Part shown: positions 1 to 8,546 of the stretch, piece by piece
Position numbering within the stretch: the stretch's first letter is position 1
How the letters are laid out: each line of letters starts with the position of its first letter
Assembly: GCA_037968895.1 (NCBI GenBank)
Contig: JBBKWJ010000277.1
Coordinates: 1-54,329 of the forward strand
Origin: JBBKWJ01 sp037968895
Lineage (GTDB): Bacteria > Actinomycetota > Acidimicrobiia > Acidimicrobiales > SZUA-35
Direction: 5' to 3'
Length of the DNA: 54,329 nt
Position numbers and translations under genes: made by a program
The notes under the pieces: model-generated
What the model was told of the DNA's origin: nothing
The model's input: only the letters and a program-made list of their open reading frames with translations
The model's database searches: none

Positions 1-704
1 ACCTTTCCGCTCTCGATCGCGGCTGGGGTTGCGCCGACGTCGGCCGGGCCGAGCGTGGTGCGACCGGAGGCGAAGACGACATGATCAAACTGGAGATCGG
101 GCGTGCGGCGATCGTTAAAATAGGCCATCGGAAAGCCGTCGGCCTCGCCGATCTGATCAGGCGTTGAGCGGTAGAGCAGCGTGGCCCGGCGCTCCCGCTC
201 AAGCCGTCGAAGGATGGCCTCGCCGGCGGGCGAAAGCTTGGTTGGGTCAAGACCGGCGCCTGCAAGCACGACCCTGGCCCCAGCGGCCGCGATTGTGGCG
301 GTGAGCTCAACGGCGTGGTCGGTGTGACCGACTACAAGGACGTCTTCATCGGCATGAGCATCGCAGCGGTCAATATGGATGCGCGGGTTATCGACGACGG
401 GAATCTGCGGCTTCCACTGCGGATCGGAGCGACGGTTGGCAACAAGGGCGGCCTTGGTTCGGTAGGTCTGCTTGTTCGATGTGACGACAAGGACATCGCC
501 ATCGAGCTCGATTGACGAGACCGTTTCGCCGTAGCCAACATCGAGTTGGTTATCGCCGACGAGCTCAGGAAAGGACACCGCGTTCGTTGGTTCGACGATC
601 CGAATCAGACCAAGCCCAGACCGAAGCGATGACACCGCCACTGAAAGGCCGCCGGCCGAACCACCAATAATGACGAGGTCGTATGCGCTAGTAGACGAAG
701 CCAT
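1..704 (-). CDS. FAD/NAD(P)-dependent oxidoreductase, partial (C-terminus beyond the window edge)
   Basis: The gene enters from the left edge and reads leftwards from ATG at 704; about 234 codons are visible and no stop is reached. The N-terminus carries a nucleotide-binding beta-alpha-beta with the glycine pattern GGSAGG (residues about 14-19) after a hydrophobic strand, as in two-dinucleotide-binding flavoproteins. Around residues 120-150 a second strand-turn-helix (VLVVGHTDHAVEL) fits the NAD(P) Rossmann subdomain, though its glycines are degenerate. This is the general fold of pyridine-nucleotide-disulfide oxidoreductases, but no CxxxxC redox pair is visible near the N-terminus, so it is not an ordinary disulfide reductase. 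It starts 18 nt after the stop of the upstream ATPase gene, with a purine-rich GAGAGGA about 9 nt before the ATG, so the two are probably co-transcribed. Substrate unknown. Confidence 0.8.
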   Translation of the reverse strand, partial: MASSTSAYDLVIIGGSAGGLSVAVSSLRSGLGLIRIVEPTNAVSFPELVGDNQLDVGYGETVSSIELDGDVLVVTSNKQTYRTKAALVANRRSDPQWKPQIPVVDNPRIHIDRCDAHADEDVLVVGHTDHAVELTATIAAAGARVVLAGAGLDPTKLSPAGEAILRRLERERRATLLYRSTPDQIGEADGFPMAYFNDRRTPDLQFDHVVFASGRTTLGPADVGATPAAIESGK

Positions 705-722
705 GTGAGAGTTCCTCTCTCC

Positions 723-2129
723 CTAGCGGGAGCGGTAGTTCGATCGTGTCCCTAGCGAGTCTTTGTTGAGCCGCTTGGCGAGGTGGAGCCCTTCGAGAAT
801 GAACTCGATGGCGGACCCGATCGACGCTGGTGATTGGTCGTCGCCAAGCAATTCAGCGACAGGACCAGCCAGCGCTGGCATCGAGTCGAGCATCGTCGCG
901 TAGTCGGCATCAGAGACATCTTCGCCGGTGCTGAGCTCGGTTTCTTCGTCGAATGACTCGACAACTTGACTAATTCCCTCGTGTGAAACTCTGTCGCGGA
1001 ACACGGTCAACACGGCGGAACGAAGGAGGTGGTCAATCACGTCGGCGTCGCGGCCTTCGTTAAGGGCATCGACTTCTATCTTTCCGGCGGTCGACGCGAT
1101 GAGCGCATCGAGGTCACAGATTCTGGGGGCCGCCAGTGCACCGACGCCATCGGCTCGCAGGGTGCGGCGAGTCGACGCCGCCACGAGAGTCTCCATATTT
1201 GACACTGACAACCGCACCGACACACCAGAGTGCTGGTTGACGTGGGCCGATGCCCGCGCCAGGTGGGTGAACGTCGTGACGAGCTCGGCCATAAAGCCCG
1301 GCACTGAGATCTTTACGCCATCGGTGGGAATCGTCGCTTCTTGGTCGACGATGAGCATTTCGGTTTCGATCTCGAGCGGGTAGTGCGTGCGTATCTGGGC
1401 CCCAAACCGGTCTTTCAGCGGCGTGATCATGCGGCCACGATTGGTGTAGTCCTCTGGGTTTGCCGATGCGACGAGCATGACATCGACCGGAAGCCTCACC
1501 TTGTAGCCACGGACCTGCACGTCGCGTTCTTCAAGAATGTTGAGAAGGCCAACCTGTATACGTTCGGCGAGATCGGGGAGTTCGTTGATCGCGAAGATGC
1601 CACGGTTGGTGCGAGGAACGAGCCCGTAATGAAGCGTCAGCTCATCTGACAAATAGCGCCCTTCGGCCACCTTGATCGGGTCGACCTCGCCAATGAGATC
1701 AGCAATGGAGGTGTCTGGGGTTGCAAGCTTCTCGCCGAACCGGTCGTCACGATGAACCCACGAGATCGGCGTGTCGTCGCCTTTCTCCTCTAGAAGGTTG
1801 CGGGCAAACCGTGATGATGGCGAATACGGATCGTCATTGATCTCGGAGCCAGCGACGATCGGCATCCATTCGTCGAGCAGTTGGGTCAGCGATCGAATCA
1901 TTCTGGTTTTGGCTTGCCCGCGCTCGCCCAGGAACACAATGTCGTGACCGGCGAGCACGGCGTGTTCGAGCTGAGGGAGAACTGTGTCTTCATAGCCAAG
2001 AACTCCGGGGAAAAGTGGCTCTCGTGCTGCGATTTTCTCAATAGCGTGTTCCCGCAGTTCTTCTTTAATTGGTCGCGAAACCCAGCCGGATTCGCGGAGT
2101 TGGCCAAGTGAGGTTGGTCTGTCGCTCAT
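723..2129 (-). CDS. MoxR/Mg-chelatase-type AAA+ ATPase
   Basis: A 468-residue AAA+ protein. The Walker A loop is GERGQAKT (residues 68-75); the Walker B strand GIFAINEL (about 177-184) has Asn-Glu where Asp-Glu is usual; a sensor segment SANPEDYTNRG lies at about 222-232, as in ChlI/BchI and MoxR ATPases. The C-terminal half is helical and acidic. Members of this clade normally act with a von Willebrand A (VWA) protein to remodel or load metal cofactors in client enzymes. No VWA gene is visible here, although one could lie beyond the left edge. Downstream, 18 nt away, is a flavoprotein gene that could be a client or an unrelated operon partner (inference). The start is fixed by a TAGGGT box exactly 6 nt upstream of ATG 2129, suggesting a leaderless transcript. 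Family assignment is firm; role is not. Confidence 0.85.
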   Translation of the reverse strand: MSDRPTSLGQLRESGWVSRPIKEELREHAIEKIAAREPLFPGVLGYEDTVLPQLEHAVLAGHDIVFLGERGQAKTRMIRSLTQLLDEWMPIVAGSEINDDPYSPSSRFARNLLEEKGDDTPISWVHRDDRFGEKLATPDTSIADLIGEVDPIKVAEGRYLSDELTLHYGLVPRTNRGIFAINELPDLAERIQVGLLNILEERDVQVRGYKVRLPVDVMLVASANPEDYTNRGRMITPLKDRFGAQIRTHYPLEIETEMLIVDQEATIPTDGVKISVPGFMAELVTTFTHLARASAHVNQHSGVSVRLSVSNMETLVAASTRRTLRADGVGALAAPRICDLDALIASTAGKIEVDALNEGRDADVIDHLLRSAVLTVFRDRVSHEGISQVVESFDEETELSTGEDVSDADYATMLDSMPALAGPVAELLGDDQSPASIGSAIEFILEGLHLAKRLNKDSLGTRSNYRSR

Positions 2130-2135
2130 TCGACG

Positions 2136-2141
2136 ACCCTA
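2136..2141 (-). promoter_or_regulatory. -10 box TAGGGT, leaderless start of the MoxR ATPase
   Basis: TAGGGT on the minus strand, 6 nt before ATG 2129. No convincing Shine-Dalgarno lies between them. Confidence 0.6.
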
Positions 2142-2216
2142 GTCGTTCACCTCCACGAGAGCCGCCTCGAGAATCACAGGTAATCGGATCACACCACTGC
2201 CACGGTGCGCAACGGT

Positions 2217-2222
2217 TAGAGT
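2217..2222 (+). promoter_or_regulatory. -10 box TAGAGT, leaderless start of the GH2-like gene
   Basis: TAGAGT, 6 nt before GTG 2229. With the oppositely directed box at 2136-2141 it forms a compact divergent promoter region of about 100 bp. Confidence 0.55.
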
Positions 2223-2228
2223 TCACCC

Positions 2229-4376
2229 GTGTTCTTGCCAGGGCCATGGCGCGCCGCATCACTCACTCCCTATCTCACTCGAGTTGGAGCCGACCCCGAT
2301 CTCGACGACGCGGATTGGCCCGAGGTGCGGGTTCCCGGCCATTGGGCCACAAACGATGCGTTTGCCAATTCTGAGGGCCCCATCCTCTATCGCACCAGTT
2401 TCAACGCTGATATCGCCGCTGAAGACCAGCGAAAGTGGCTCAGGCTCGAAGGGGTAATGGGCCAATCCGATGTCTGGCTCGACGGCAGTTATCTCGGGTC
2501 GACGAGCGGCTACTTCGTGCCACATCAATTCGAGGTCACCCACCTCCTCACAGGAACCGAGTCGCACTCGTTGTCGGTCGAGGTCGGCTGTCCGTCGCCC
2601 AAAGCAGCAAGCAAGCGGTCATTACTCGGCTCGCTTCAGAGTGGGCCGCTCGCCCCGGCGGGAAACCCCGGTGGAATCTGGCGTCCAATTACTGTCGAGA
2701 CGACGGGCCCAACTGCGATTCGTCATTCGCGGCTGATCTGTTCGAAGGCAACAGAGAAAGACGCTGAGCTGACGGTTCGCCTCGTGCTTGATGCGGCGAT
2801 CGCAGGCGAGATACGTGTTGACACCTCGATAGCAGGCCCAACCGGAGTCATGGCGGGCGGAGGCTCCGAGGTGCACGCCGTCGCCAAAGGCGAGAACAGG
2901 CTCGAGTGGACCGTATCCATCGAGAATCCCGAGCTCTGGTGGCCCGCAGAGATGGGTGACCAGCCGCTTTATGAGGTTGGCGTGTCGCTTCGTGACGTCG
3001 ATAACCCAGCCGAGGTCAGCGATCGCAAACATTGGCGGATCGGTCTTCGGCGAATTCGGGTCGATCGCATGCAATGGTGGGTTAATGGGCAGCGGTTCTT
3101 CGCAAAGGGCATCGCTCTCGGTCCGCAGAGCCCGACGTTCGCCAGTATCGACCGCGACGCCTGTGTCACCGACCTCGGCGCCGCTCGAGCGGCTGGACTC
3201 AACCTCGTCAGGGTGTTCGGCCACGTCGCACCACCCGAACTCTACGAAGAGGCCGACCGCCTCGGCATGCTGATCTGGCAAGATCTTCCGCTTCTCGGCG
3301 AATACTCGACGGCAGCTCGCAAGCCGGCGAAGCGCTTGGCTCGCAGCCTGGTCGACCTACTCGGCCATCATGCGTCTGTCGCTCTTTGGTGCGCCCACGC
3401 AGAGCCAAACGGACCTCCCCTCCCGGAGCCAGCGTTACGCAACGAGTCCATGCCGCCAGTCGCCCGCCGCTTGGGGCGGCATCTCTTTCCGAGCTGGAAC
3501 CGGTCGGTCCTCGACCCCCAACTCCGCCGAGAACTTCACGCCGCAGACAAGAGCCGTACCGCGCTGACTCATTCTGGCGGGCTACCTGGCGTGGCCGAGA
3601 TCGGCTCAGCCGACCCACACCTTTGGCTCGGCTGGCACGTTGGACTGGCCGAAGATCTCGCGAGCGTGCTCAAGAAGTGGCCCCGGCTCGGCACCTTCCT
3701 CTCTGGCTTCGGCTCCCAATCACTGAGATTCGACGACTGGCCAATCGATGGCCCCACATTCGAACAAGCCCAAGCTGGACCGTTCCAGCACTACCTGCCG
3801 CGCGGCGCGTATGCCGACGGCGAGTCGTGGTCGGCGGCATCTCAGGCATATCAGGCCGACCTGCTTCGGGTGCACATCGAAACCGTTCGGCGTTTGAAAT
3901 ACAAGCCCACCGGCGGTTTCTGCCTCTGGGCGCTTGCTGATGCCGAGGCCGACGGCGGCTTCGGCATTCTCCACTTCGATCGCACCCCGAAAATGGCTCA
4001 CACTGCAGTACTCGACGCATGCCGCCCTGTCGTCGTGATCGCCGACAATCCGCCTCAACTCGTCGCTCCTGGTGACGTCTTGTCGCTCGACATTCACGCG
4101 GTAAACGACTTGGCCACCCCGCTCGGCGACGTCGCAGTAAAGGCAACAGCGCAACTCGGCGACTGGGTCAAGCACAGCGAGTGGAAGGGCGATCTTGGTG
4201 CCGACTCCTGCGAGTTCATCGCCACGTTCTCGATCGACATTCCCGATCTAAATGGTGCGCTCGTCATCAACATCGAACTCGTCGCCGCCAGCGCCGCAGC
4301 CACCAACCGCTATCAGACCGTTGTGATCCCCGCCGCCGAAGCCGACGTGACAGAGGGCACACGCCTACTCCGATAG
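2229..4376 (+). CDS. Glycoside hydrolase family 2-type protein (beta-mannosidase-like), active site probably lost
   Basis: A 715-residue protein with the GH2 layout: N-terminal jelly-roll sugar-binding domain (about 1-160), Ig-like middle domain, (beta/alpha)8 barrel (about 260-590) and a C-terminal beta domain. No signal peptide is visible, so it is predicted cytoplasmic. The barrel keeps a candidate acid/base Glu at residue 392 (ALWCAHAEPNG), though the usual Asn before it is Ala. Where the nucleophile Glu should be, in the SEFG-type motif, the sequence reads LSGFGSQS, with Gly at 493. The reading frame is intact and codon use is like the neighbours, so this is not an obvious pseudogene. 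It could be a non-hydrolytic carbohydrate-binding protein or an enzyme with an altered mechanism (inference). The start is GTG 2229, supported by a TAGAGT box 6 nt upstream. Confidence 0.8.
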   Translation: MFLPGPWRAASLTPYLTRVGADPDLDDADWPEVRVPGHWATNDAFANSEGPILYRTSFNADIAAEDQRKWLRLEGVMGQSDVWLDGSYLGSTSGYFVPHQFEVTHLLTGTESHSLSVEVGCPSPKAASKRSLLGSLQSGPLAPAGNPGGIWRPITVETTGPTAIRHSRLICSKATEKDAELTVRLVLDAAIAGEIRVDTSIAGPTGVMAGGGSEVHAVAKGENRLEWTVSIENPELWWPAEMGDQPLYEVGVSLRDVDNPAEVSDRKHWRIGLRRIRVDRMQWWVNGQRFFAKGIALGPQSPTFASIDRDACVTDLGAARAAGLNLVRVFGHVAPPELYEEADRLGMLIWQDLPLLGEYSTAARKPAKRLARSLVDLLGHHASVALWCAHAEPNGPPLPEPALRNESMPPVARRLGRHLFPSWNRSVLDPQLRRELHAADKSRTALTHSGGLPGVAEIGSADPHLWLGWHVGLAEDLASVLKKWPRLGTFLSGFGSQSLRFDDWPIDGPTFEQAQAGPFQHYLPRGAYADGESWSAASQAYQADLLRVHIETVRRLKYKPTGGFCLWALADAEADGGFGILHFDRTPKMAHTAVLDACRPVVVIADNPPQLVAPGDVLSLDIHAVNDLATPLGDVAVKATAQLGDWVKHSEWKGDLGADSCEFIATFSIDIPDLNGALVINIELVAASAAATNRYQTVVIPAAEADVTEGTRLLR

Positions 4377-4431
4377 CAGATCAAACTAGCCTTGCGCGGT
4401 CGCGAGGGCTACCGTCACTAACTGGACTCAC

Positions 4432-4448
4432 CGTGAAGTACATTCACG
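4432..4448. promoter_or_regulatory. Inverted repeat CGTGAA-N5-TTCACG upstream of sdhC
   Basis: Perfect 6-bp half sites around GTACA, about 65 nt before the probable sdhC start, in the only sizeable leader of the sdh operon. The shape suits a dimeric regulator. The spacing is one base longer than a CRP-type GTGA-N6-TCAC site, so no regulator is named. Confidence 0.4.
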
Positions 4449-4511
4449 CGGTCCATCGCAGTGTTCAGTAGCTGCGAAAAGCCGACGTTGCTTACTACAC
4501 CGGAGTACAAG

Positions 4512-5279
4512 GTGGCCGCACCAACTATGAGTAACCAGAACGCTCTTCGGCCCAAGCCGAAGCCCAAGCCGTTTCCGCTCAATCTGTATCAAACTGCCGT
4601 TGGGAAGAAGTGGGTGATGGCCATCACTGGCCTGATGATGCTCGGCTTCGTGATTGCCCACATGATCGGCAACTTGAAGATCTACCTCGGGCTCATTGAG
4701 CACAACGGCGAGCAGGTCTACGACATCGACCTCTACTCCGAGTTCCTCCGCGAGCTCCTCGTACCGATCTTGCCTTCCGGAGTTGTGCTCTGGTTACTTC
4801 GGCTCGGGCTTATCGCTGCGCTCATTCTGCACATCCACTCGGCATACACGCTCAACCGGATGAATCAGAGTTCGAACAGCCAGTACCAGTCGAAGCGCGA
4901 CTACATCGCAGCTAACTTCGCCTCCCGGACCATGCGCTACACCGGGCCAATTATCTTTCTCTACCTCGTAGTGCATCTGCTCGACCTGACAGCGGGCCGG
5001 ACTGCCATTGCGTCAGACGAGTTTGTCAGCGGCGATGTCTACGCCAATGTGGTGCACTCGCTGAGTCGCCCGGTGGTTGCGATCGGCTACATCGTCGCCA
5101 ACATCGCAGTCTGCGTGCATCTCTACCACGGCATCTCATCAGCGTTTCAGTCGCTTGGCGTGAGTAACCCTCGTTACAACGGCCTTATCAAGAACTCCTC
5201 GATCGGCATCGCCGGTCTCATCCTCATTGGCAACCTCAGCTTCCCCATCGCCGTTCTTGCCGGCGTCGTGGACCTTTAG
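4512..5279 (+). CDS. sdhC: Succinate dehydrogenase cytochrome b558-type membrane subunit
   Basis: A 255-residue integral membrane protein with five hydrophobic helices, the plan of the single-subunit di-heme cytochrome b of Bacillus/Wolinella-type and mycobacterial Sdh1 complexes. Candidate heme-ligand histidines sit in the helices: FVIAHMIGN in the first, YLVVHLLDL in the middle and HLYHGISSAF in the fourth. It anchors SdhAB in the membrane and passes electrons to (mena)quinone. The frame is open back to GTG 4461, but GTG 4512 is preferred because CGGAG lies 6 nt before it; ATG 4527 (MSNQNALRP) is a further option. sdhA follows after 19 nt, so the order is sdhC-sdhA-sdhB, as in Sdh1 operons. 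Confidence 0.93.
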   Translation: MAAPTMSNQNALRPKPKPKPFPLNLYQTAVGKKWVMAITGLMMLGFVIAHMIGNLKIYLGLIEHNGEQVYDIDLYSEFLRELLVPILPSGVVLWLLRLGLIAALILHIHSAYTLNRMNQSSNSQYQSKRDYIAANFASRTMRYTGPIIFLYLVVHLLDLTAGRTAIASDEFVSGDVYANVVHSLSRPVVAIGYIVANIAVCVHLYHGISSAFQSLGVSNPRYNGLIKNSSIGIAGLILIGNLSFPIAVLAGVVDL

Positions 5280-5298
5280 AGAAGGAGCGTCTCTACAC

Positions 5299-7215
5299 AT
5301 GCATCTCGACGCCAAGATTCCAGAAGGTCCAATCGAAGACCGCTGGGACAATCACAAGTTCAAAGTCAAGCTGGTCAACCCGGCCAACAAGCGTAAGTTT
5401 CGCATCATCGTTGTCGGCACCGGTCTCGCTGGCGCCTCGGCCGCAGCGTCGCTTGGAGAGCTCGGCTACAACGTCGACGCCTTCACCTTCCACGACTCAC
5501 CGCGGCGGGCACACTCCATCGCAGCCCAGGGCGGCATCAACGCGGCGAAGAATTACCGCAACGATGGCGACAGCATTTACCGCCTTTTCTACGACACCGT
5601 AAAGGGTGGCGACTTCCGAAGCCGAGAATCAAACGTCTACCGCCTCGCCCAAGTATCGGTCGACATCATCGACCAGATGGCGGCGCAGGGTGTTCCTTTC
5701 GCTCGTGAATACGGCGGCCTTCTTGCCAACCGCTCCTTCGGTGGGGCCCAGGTCTCCCGTACGTTCTACGCTCGCGGCCAGACCGGGCAGCAGCTTCTGC
5801 TTGGCGCCTACCAGCAGATGATGAGCCAGGTCGAGACGGGCAAGGTGACCTTGCACACCGGCAAAGAGATGCTCGAACTCGTCATGAAAGATGGCGAAGC
5901 GGCTGGCATCGTGGTCCGAGATCTCAACACTGGCGAGATCACCAGCCACTCGGCCCACGCCGTTGTGCTCGCTACCGGCGGCTACGGCAACGTGTTCTAC
6001 CTCAGCACCAACGCAATGGCATGCAACGCCACGGCGGCATGGAGAGCTCACCGCAAGGGCGCCCTCTTCGCCAACCCTTGCTACACGCAGATTCACCCAA
6101 CCTGCATTCCAACGGCCGACGAGTTCCAGTCGAAGCTGACCCTGATGTCGGAGTCGCTGCGAAACGATGGTCGCATCTGGGTCCCTAGAGACCGAGCCGA
6201 AACCCGTCGGGCACGCGATATCCCCGAGGCAGAGCGCTACTACTACCTCGAAGAGAAATACCCGGCCTTCGGCAACCTCGTACCTCGCGACGTTGCGTCA
6301 CGAAACGCTAAGACGGTCGTCGACGACGGTATGGGAGTTGGCCCACTGAAGAACGGCGTGTATCTCGACTTCGCCGACGCCATCAAACGCGATGGGAAGG
6401 ACGCCATCGAAGCTCGCTACGGCAACCTCATCGAGATGTACGAACGCATTACTGGCGAAGACCCATACGACACACCAATGCGCATCTATCCCGCCAGCCA
6501 CTACACAATGGGCGGCTTGTGGGTCGACTACAACCTGATGACCAACCTGCCTGGCGTGTACTGCGCCGGAGAAGCAAACTTCAGCGACCATGGGGCCAAC
6601 CGCCTCGGTGCATCGGCGCTTATGCAAGGCTTGGCCGACGGCTATTTCGTTCTGCCGTATGTCATCGGCGACTACCTGGCAGCCAAGCTCGGGTCCGACC
6701 CGCTGCCGACCACCGACGTCGTCTTCAAAGAAGCCGAGCAAGAGGTCCAAGACCGGCTCAACAAGTTCATGCAGATCGGGGGAACCCGATCGCCCGAGCA
6801 CTTCCACCGGGAACTCGGCAAGATCGTTTGGGAACACATCGGGATGGCTCGCGACGCTGCGGGGCTCACGCTGGCGATCGAACAGATTCGTGCCTTGCGA
6901 GACGAGTTCTGGTCCGACCTACGGGTGCTCGGCTCGGGGGCAACCCTCAACTCATCGCTCGAGAAGGCGGGCCGCATCGCCGACTTCTTCGAACTAGGCG
7001 AGTTGATGGCCCGAGATGCTCTCGATCGAGCCGAATCATGCGGAGGTCACTTCCGAGTGGAGTCTGCGACCGACGAAGGTGAGGCTGCTCGAATCGACGA
7101 GGAGTATTCGCACGTGTCGGCCTGGGAATGGAATGGCCCTGACACGCCACAGACTTTGCACAAAGAACCGCTCGCGTTTGAATACGTCGAGCCAAGCCAG
7201 CGTTCGTACAAGTAG
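5299..7215 (+). CDS. sdhA: Succinate dehydrogenase flavoprotein subunit
   Basis: A 638-residue catalytic subunit that oxidises succinate to fumarate. The FAD Rossmann motif GTGLAG is at residues 40-45. His72, in the RRAHSIAAQGG motif, is the expected covalent FAD attachment site. QIHPTCIP and the capping-domain histidines and arginines (for example YPASHYTMGG and GANRLGASAL) mark the dicarboxylate site. The length and the internal loop match the mycobacterial Sdh1/Bacillus clade rather than the roughly 590-residue E. coli type. ATG 5299 is chosen over the upstream in-frame ATG 5227 because AAGGAG lies about 12 nt before it and the upstream residues would overlap sdhC. sdhB begins 12 nt downstream. 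Confidence 0.97.
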   Translation: MHLDAKIPEGPIEDRWDNHKFKVKLVNPANKRKFRIIVVGTGLAGASAAASLGELGYNVDAFTFHDSPRRAHSIAAQGGINAAKNYRNDGDSIYRLFYDTVKGGDFRSRESNVYRLAQVSVDIIDQMAAQGVPFAREYGGLLANRSFGGAQVSRTFYARGQTGQQLLLGAYQQMMSQVETGKVTLHTGKEMLELVMKDGEAAGIVVRDLNTGEITSHSAHAVVLATGGYGNVFYLSTNAMACNATAAWRAHRKGALFANPCYTQIHPTCIPTADEFQSKLTLMSESLRNDGRIWVPRDRAETRRARDIPEAERYYYLEEKYPAFGNLVPRDVASRNAKTVVDDGMGVGPLKNGVYLDFADAIKRDGKDAIEARYGNLIEMYERITGEDPYDTPMRIYPASHYTMGGLWVDYNLMTNLPGVYCAGEANFSDHGANRLGASALMQGLADGYFVLPYVIGDYLAAKLGSDPLPTTDVVFKEAEQEVQDRLNKFMQIGGTRSPEHFHRELGKIVWEHIGMARDAAGLTLAIEQIRALRDEFWSDLRVLGSGATLNSSLEKAGRIADFFELGELMARDALDRAESCGGHFRVESATDEGEAARIDEEYSHVSAWEWNGPDTPQTLHKEPLAFEYVEPSQRSYK

Positions 7216-7227
7216 CCGGAGAACCAC

Positions 7228-8001
7228 ATGAGCACGACAATGAACCTCACACTTCAGGTCTGGCGCCAAGATGGGCCAACGGCAGACGGCCGTTTCGAGA
7301 CCTACGACGCCAAGAACATTCCACACGAGGCGTCGTTCCTCGAAATGCTCGACATCGTCAACGAGCAGTTGATCGACAACGGTCAGGTGCCAATCGAGTT
7401 CCCTCACGACTGTCGTGAAGGAATCTGTGGAACCTGTGGCGTCGTCATCAACGGACGGGCGCACGGCAAGGAGCGGGCAACCGCAACCTGCCAGCTCCAC
7501 ATGCGCAAGTTCAACGACGGCGACACCATCGCCATCGAGCCATGGCGGGCAGCTGCGTTCCCTGTGATTCGCGACCTTGTTGTCGACCGCTCAGCGCTCG
7601 ACAAGATCGTGCAAGCAGGCGGCTACATCTCGGCGCCAACCGGCACCGCGCCAGATGCCAACGAGATACCAATCCCGAAGGACGTCGCCGAGTCGGCGAT
7701 GGACGCCGCCGCGTGTATCGGCTGCGGCGCATGCGTTGCTGCCTGCCCCAACTCGGCCGGTCAGCTGTTTACCGCAGCGAAGATCTGGCACCTCAGCTCG
7801 CTGCCACAGGGCCAGCCGGAGCGCTACAAGCGCACCGAGGCCATGGTCGAGACGATGGAGCAGTTCTTCGGTTCGTGCACCAACCACGGCGAATGCGCCG
7901 ATGCGTGCCCGAAAGAGATCAGTCTCGACTTCATCGCCTACATGAACCGCGACTACATCAAGTCAAAGGTCTACAACCGCAGGCTCGCCAGCCAGCGATA
8001 G
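7228..8001 (+). CDS. sdhB: Succinate dehydrogenase iron-sulfur subunit
   Basis: A 257-residue protein that relays electrons from SdhA to SdhC. All three cluster sites are intact. The N-terminal plant-ferredoxin domain holds the [2Fe-2S] ligands in CREGICGTC (Cys62, 67, 70) plus Cys88. The C-terminal domain holds the [4Fe-4S] motif CIGCGACVAACP (Cys163, 166, 169, 173) and the [3Fe-4S] motif CTNHGECADACP (Cys217, 223, 227). GGAG lies about 8 nt before ATG 7228. It is the last gene of the operon and is followed by a strong intrinsic terminator. Confidence 0.97.
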   Translation: MSTTMNLTLQVWRQDGPTADGRFETYDAKNIPHEASFLEMLDIVNEQLIDNGQVPIEFPHDCREGICGTCGVVINGRAHGKERATATCQLHMRKFNDGDTIAIEPWRAAAFPVIRDLVVDRSALDKIVQAGGYISAPTGTAPDANEIPIPKDVAESAMDAAACIGCGACVAACPNSAGQLFTAAKIWHLSSLPQGQPERYKRTEAMVETMEQFFGSCTNHGECADACPKEISLDFIAYMNRDYIKSKVYNRRLASQR

Positions 8002-8009
8002 TTACTAGC

Positions 8010-8037
8010 AAGGCCCCGGCGTAATCGCCGGGGCCTT
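8010..8037 (+). terminator. Intrinsic terminator of the sdh operon
   Basis: A perfect 12-bp GC-rich stem (arms 8010-8021 and 8026-8037) with a TAAT loop, followed by TTGTTCGTTTT. It lies 8 nt after the sdhB stop. Confidence 0.92.
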
Positions 8038-8052
8038 GTTCGTTTTCGGCGC

Positions 8053-8105
8053 CAATTGTCGTAGGAACCCGCAGGGTTCCCGGTATCGGATACGTATGAC
8101 AATTG
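8053..8105. repeat. Nested inverted repeats forming a potential three-way (cloverleaf) structure
   Basis: CAATTGTC at 8053-8060 pairs perfectly with GACAATTG at 8098-8105. Enclosed are a second hairpin GGAACCC-GCA-GGGTTCC (8064-8080) and a small one GTAT-CGG-ATAC (about 8083-8093). The outer arm touches the stop codon of the J-domain gene (8106), so in the minus direction it may act as a terminator, though no T run follows. The branched layout is unusual. Confidence 0.6.
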
Positions 8106-8498
8106 CTAGGTGGCGATGAGAATGAGCACGGCGACGATGAGCAACATGATGATCGGGAAAACCACCAGGTGGATTAGCACTCGTTTGAAGCCGGTGGGCT
8201 CGGCATACATCTCGGCATGGAGCTCAGCTAAGAACCCATCTTCGAGCTCATAGCCGACGAGCGGCGCTGGCCGCGGCAGTGGGTCATCGTGGCGACGGTT
8301 GAACTGCACCTCGCCGACGTATGCATGTTCGCCGAGCAAGCGGTCGGTCGCAGCGGTGAGATCGATCATCTCCTGGCCGGTTCCGCCCGAGTCAGGATGG
8401 CAGTCCTTCGCCCGACGCCGATATGCCGTGCGAATCTCGCGCCTGGTCGCGCCTTCAGCAAGTTCAAGTGCGGCGAGGTCGCCGTGGCGAGTGATCAC
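8106..8498 (-). CDS. Membrane-anchored J-domain (DnaJ-like) protein
   Basis: A 130-residue protein. Residues 8-60 form a J domain: a basic helix II (REIRTAYRRRAKD) followed by the diagnostic HPD tripeptide at 34-36 (CHPDSGG) and helix III. A short charged linker leads to one C-terminal transmembrane helix (about 108-128). J domains stimulate the ATPase of Hsp70 (DnaK), so this protein could recruit DnaK to the inner face of the membrane (inference). There is no G/F region or zinc finger, so it is a class III J protein. The GTG start at 8498 has TATTGT exactly 6 nt upstream. It is divergent from the ATPase gene at 8596, with about 100 bp between the starts. Confidence 0.8.
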   Translation of the reverse strand: MITRHGDLAALELAEGATRREIRTAYRRRAKDCHPDSGGTGQEMIDLTAATDRLLGEHAYVGEVQFNRRHDDPLPRPAPLVGYELEDGFLAELHAEMYAEPTGFKRVLIHLVVFPIIMLLIVAVLILIAT

Positions 8499-8504
8499 AA
8501 CGCG

Positions 8505-8510
8505 ACAATA
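8505..8510 (-). promoter_or_regulatory. -10 box TATTGT, leaderless start of the J-domain gene
   Basis: TATTGT on the minus strand, 6 nt before GTG 8498. Confidence 0.55.
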
Positions 8511-8546
8511 GCTGTCGCGACGAATTGGCGAGTGCGTTTGGGGTTT

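Noticed and set aside
2622..3281. A 219-codon minus-strand frame inside the GH2-like gene
   Set aside because: Composition and lack of motifs mark it as an antisense shadow. It does not explain the loss of the GH2 nucleophile.
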